Shown one piece after another: positions 61,199-64,000 of a DNA stretch of 64,000 nucleotides. Every line of letters starts with the position of its first letter. The first letter of the stretch is position 1. Under the pieces are notes generated by a model that saw nothing but the letters and a program-made list of their open reading frames with translations, ran no database searches and had not been told where the DNA came from. Where the stretch lies: NCBI GenBank assembly GCA_002499585.1, contig DAMH01000002.1, positions 30,344-94,343 on the forward strand, read 5' to 3'. Both the position numbers and the translations under genes were made by a program. The DNA is from Euryarchaeota archaeon UBA552 (GTDB lineage Archaea; Thermoplasmatota; Poseidoniia; Poseidoniales; Thalassarchaeaceae).

Positions 61199-63468
61199 GC
61201 ACTCATTCTTTGTGCGTCAACGCCGCATATCGCAGCCATATGCACCACTTCCCTGACGCTGTCCCCACGCTGCAAAACGTGCGCTGGTTTCGAAAGCCCG
61301 TCCAGTATAGGGCCGGTCATTTCCGCGCCCGCAAGCCTCTGAAGTAGTTTATATGCAATATTTGCAGATTCCAAGCTTGGACATATCAGGACATTCGCGG
61401 GGCCCTTGAATGTCATGAATGGGAAATCTGCTTGCTGCTCAGACACTAAAGCGGTGTCTGCCTGCATGGGTCCGTCGATTACGATGTCAGGATCTATCTC
61501 ACGAGCCATTATAATCGACTCCTCGATTCTTGTGGTTCGCAATTCCCCACTAGATCCAAAATTGGAAAAAGATAACATTGCAACTTTGGGTTTTACGCCG
61601 AATCGCCTGGCGACTCTGGATGTCCTGACAGCTATCTCAGCAAGGGTCCTTGCATCAGGGTTTATGTTTATAGTAGCATCTGCGATAAACATTACTTGGC
61701 CACCAACTGTCATCATGTATGACCCCACTACTCTGTGGGCGTCCTCCGAGGTTCCGATGATCTTCAGACATGGTTTCACTATGTCGGGATAATTGTGGCT
61801 GACTCCTCCTAGGTACCCATCCGCATCCCCCATTCTAACCATCATCGGAGCGAACCATGTCGGTTGTTTGAGAAGCTCAATCGCATCAAGCTGACTTATA
61901 CCTCTTCTTCCACGTAATTCATGAAGCTCATCAGCATATTCCCCACGTCTTCTCTTGTCATATCTCGGGTCAATTATCTCACAGTCCAGATCAAGGCCCA
62001 AATCAACTATAGCACCTCTTATCCTCTTCAATTGGCCAAGCAATATGGGGTGACATATCCCTTCTTGTGCGCAATGAGCGGCTGCTTTGATAATTGTAGG
62101 ATCCTCTCCCTCGGAGAAAACAATTCTTTTGGGGTTCAACTTAGCTCGGTTAATGACCGAGCGCATCACTGAGCGGGTCAGCCCTAAACGGCTTTCCAGC
62201 TCTTCTCTGTAATCCTGGATGTTGAAACTTCCCTTGGGTATCCGCGCTACTCCCTCATTTACAGCTGCCTCCGCCACCGCTGATGCCTCCCATATCAGGA
62301 CCCTTGCATCGAATGGCTTGGGAATCAGGTAATCAGGACCGTACTGGATCCGGACTCCGTCATAGGCTTCCAGGACATCATCAGGCACAGTTTCCTTTGC
62401 TAGTTTTGACAGTGCCCTGGTCGCAGCCATTTTCATGCCTTCTGTGATGCTTGTAGCCCTTACGTCCAAAGCTCCTCTGAAGATGTAGGGAAATCCTAGA
62501 ACATTGTTAATTTGATTGGGGTAATCACTCCTTCCAGTCGCTATCACGGCGTCGCTTCTTACCTCGCGAACCTCTTCTGGCAATATTTCCGGGTCAGGAT
62601 TTGCGAGAGCGAAAATCAACGGTCTTTCCGCCATTGATGCAACCATCTCCTTGTCGACAACCCCTCCTTTGGAGAGTCCTAAGAACACATCTGCGTCCTT
62701 CATCAATTCCCCGAGGGTGTTGTTTGGTAGATCTTGCGCGAATTGCATCTTGTACTCGTTCAACTCACCCTTATCACCCCTCTTTTTTGTGAGTAGGCCC
62801 TTTGAGTCACACATGAACAAATTGATCGGATCGACACCCAATCTGAGATAATGCCTTGCGCAGGAAATGGCAGAAGCCCCAGCACCGGAGATAACAACTT
62901 TGACTTTCTCGATGGGCTTCTCAACAACTTCCAATCCGTTCAACAGAGCCGCGCCGCTGATAATGGCGGTGCCGTGTTGATCATCATGCATCACTGGAAT
63001 ATCTAGCTCTTCCTTGAGCCGCCTCTCTATTTCAAAACATTCTGGAGACTTTATGTCCTCGAGGTTTATCCCGCCGAAAGTCGGAGCAATTGCTTTTACT
63101 GCTTCCACAAAACCCTCGACCGAATTGCGATCTATTTCGATGTCAAACACATCAATGTCTGCAAATGACTTGAACAACAGCCCTTTGCCCTCCATTACAG
63201 GCTTTCCGGCCAGTGCACCTATGTCTCCCAATCCCAAAACAGCTGTACCGTTGCTGATCACACCGACCAGATTCCCCTTAGATGTGTAGGAGAAAGCAAG
63301 GTCCCCATCTTTTTGAATCTCCAAGCATGGATACGCCACACCAGGTGAATATGCCAGCGATAACTCATGGGCTGTTGAATGAGGCTTAGTGGGCTTTGTG
63401 CTCAGTTTACCCGGCACTGGAAGCTTGTGATAGTCGAGTGCCTCCTCGCGCAGCCTGTCGTTCGCCAT
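61186..63468 (-). CDS. maeB: NADP-dependent malic enzyme with phosphotransacetylase-like domain
   Basis: A 760-residue MaeB-type enzyme (malate to pyruvate, CO2 and NADPH). The N-terminal part begins ALDYHKLPVPGKLSTKPTK, has HELSLAYSPGVAYPC, catalytic Tyr-Lys region near 40-110, DDQHGTAIISGAALLNG near 160-176 and the Rossmann VVISGAGASAISCARHYL. Residues about 430-760 are a phosphotransacetylase-like domain (IVFSEGEDPTIIKAA, GRRGISQLDAIELL) thought to be regulatory in this class. A PckA gene is beside it. Confidence 0.95.
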   Translation of the reverse strand: MANDRLREEALDYHKLPVPGKLSTKPTKPHSTAHELSLAYSPGVAYPCLEIQKDGDLAFSYTSKGNLVGVISNGTAVLGLGDIGALAGKPVMEGKGLLFKSFADIDVFDIEIDRNSVEGFVEAVKAIAPTFGGINLEDIKSPECFEIERRLKEELDIPVMHDDQHGTAIISGAALLNGLEVVEKPIEKVKVVISGAGASAISCARHYLRLGVDPINLFMCDSKGLLTKKRGDKGELNEYKMQFAQDLPNNTLGELMKDADVFLGLSKGGVVDKEMVASMAERPLIFALANPDPEILPEEVREVRSDAVIATGRSDYPNQINNVLGFPYIFRGALDVRATSITEGMKMAATRALSKLAKETVPDDVLEAYDGVRIQYGPDYLIPKPFDARVLIWEASAVAEAAVNEGVARIPKGSFNIQDYREELESRLGLTRSVMRSVINRAKLNPKRIVFSEGEDPTIIKAAAHCAQEGICHPILLGQLKRIRGAIVDLGLDLDCEIIDPRYDKRRRGEYADELHELRGRRGISQLDAIELLKQPTWFAPMMVRMGDADGYLGGVSHNYPDIVKPCLKIIGTSEDAHRVVGSYMMTVGGQVMFIADATININPDARTLAEIAVRTSRVARRFGVKPKVAMLSFSNFGSSGELRTTRIEESIIMAREIDPDIVIDGPMQADTALVSEQQADFPFMTFKGPANVLICPSLESANIAYKLLQRLAGAEMTGPILDGLSKPAHVLQRGDSVREVVHMAAICGVDAQRMSAQRL

Positions 63469-63613
63469 GTCACTTACCGTCTACTGCCCCATGACCACGT
63501 TGATATGATGCTATCCCATGCTTTTCACATAAAACAGAGATATCTGCGCGGTAGATTCTCTACGAACATCAACGCATCTTCTTAATTATGGGATGGTGAA
63601 GGAGTGGTGCCTA

Positions 63614-64000
63614 ATGAGGTCAGGCCAGCGGCGGCGCAAAACTGGACAAACCTCCTTCTTGGCCCCGATAATTGCGATCATACTGATGCTATCGATGCCC
63701 TGGTCCGCTTCCCTAGACTTACGAGAAAACCATCAGCCTGCTGAGACAAACGGAATAATTTGGGGCGGGTCCGGATCTGTTGACACTGGTTGGATTACCG
63801 TAGGTTCAGACAACAATGGCACATCAACAACCATAATTCAGCACCCTCCAGGAGCCTCAATCTCAAATCTTTCATTTGAGATAGGGGTCAACGGTTCCAG
63901 AGGCGTTTGCGCACAGGACCCGATCCTTACACTCGTCGATGCCAATCAGGCAATATTCGACGGTTCAGGAATCGGGGGTTTCGGATGTAATCTGGCATAT
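63614..64000 (+). CDS. Secreted or surface protein, N-terminal part only
   Basis: The frame is open from ATG 63614 to the window end, 129 codons visible. Basic N-terminus RSGQRRRKTGQ precedes a hydrophobic core (LAPIIAIILMLSMPWSASL), a typical signal peptide. The mature part is Gly, Asn, Ser and Thr-rich and beta-like (SGSVDTGWITVGSDNNGTST). A GGAG ribosome binding site is 9 bases before 63614; an upstream in-frame ATG at 63593 is possible. Likely a surface beta-repeat protein. Confidence 0.65.
   Translation, partial: MRSGQRRRKTGQTSFLAPIIAIILMLSMPWSASLDLRENHQPAETNGIIWGGSGSVDTGWITVGSDNNGTSTTIIQHPPGASISNLSFEIGVNGSRGVCAQDPILTLVDANQAIFDGSGIGGFGCNLAY

Noticed and set aside
1..64000. CRISPR arrays, insertion sequences, rRNA genes
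   Set aside because: No regularly spaced repeats, transposase-like proteins, terminal inverted repeats or rRNA core sequences were seen.

Overview
The window is a dense, archaeal chromosome segment. Archaeal marks visible in the proteins are the PolD large subunit DP2, the primase large subunit PriL, an archaeal DnaG, an uS13-uS4-uS11-RpoD cluster, deoxyhypusine synthase, MptE, the pantoate kinase / phosphopantothenate synthetase pair and a DUF373 protein. Bacterial-looking genes are mixed in: a bacterial-type LeuRS, ATP-dependent PckA, MaeB with a phosphotransacetylase-like tail, BolA with a CGFS glutaredoxin, ABC-F and a cold-shock protein. This mixture, the short intergenic gaps and the many acidic membrane or secreted proteins suggest an uncultured marine Thermoplasmatota lineage (Marine Group II/III-like). 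That placement is inference; no 16S gene is present.

Layout. 1-6.5 kb: partial zinc-ribbon protein, RDD membrane protein, TsaC/Sua5, type II methionine aminopeptidase, DMT transporter, an aquaporin / CGFS-glutaredoxin / BolA operon, ribulose-phosphate epimerase and thioredoxin. 6.5-11.2 kb: wHTH-P-loop regulator, ferritin-like protein, M32 carboxypeptidase, beta-propeller protein. 11.24-11.94 kb: the standout, a roughly 690-nt protein-free, purine-rich, hairpin-rich stretch closed by a perfect 9-bp terminal stem, interpreted as an unidentified large structured RNA. 12-22.4 kb: a class II fumarase fused to a ribbon-helix-helix domain, cyclophilin, CsaA-like protein, PyrE, PolD DP2, MptE, PriL, DUF373. 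22.4-32 kb: ABC-F, Pcc1-like protein, NadC, phosphopantothenate synthetase, a LeuB-type dehydrogenase, THEP1-like NTPase, GcvH, RNase HI, small membrane proteins and tRNA-Cys. 32-45.6 kb: aminotransferase, SpeH, deoxyhypusine synthase, enolase, Lrp/AsnC regulator, redox proteins, a TPR protein, DnaG (with a candidate structured leader), an uncharacterised three-gene cluster, MobA-like, PurN, Csp, MBL. 45.7-55.8 kb: LeuRS, DCC protein, CDIN1-like nuclease, pantoate kinase, RpoD/uS11/uS4/uS13, methyltransferase, FKBP. 55.8-64 kb: a giant polytopic membrane protein, PckA, MaeB-Pta and the start of a secreted protein.

The genes form coherent sets. Replication: DP2, PriL, DnaG, RNase HI. C4/C3 metabolism: fumarase, PckA, malic enzyme, enolase. 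CoA synthesis: pantoate kinase plus phosphopantothenate synthetase. Polyamine and hypusine: SpeH adjacent to deoxyhypusine synthase. tRNA t6A: TsaC plus Pcc1-like. Thiol redox and Fe-S: thioredoxin, BolA, glutaredoxin, AhpC/TSA proteins. No rRNA operon, CRISPR array, insertion sequence or intein was seen.
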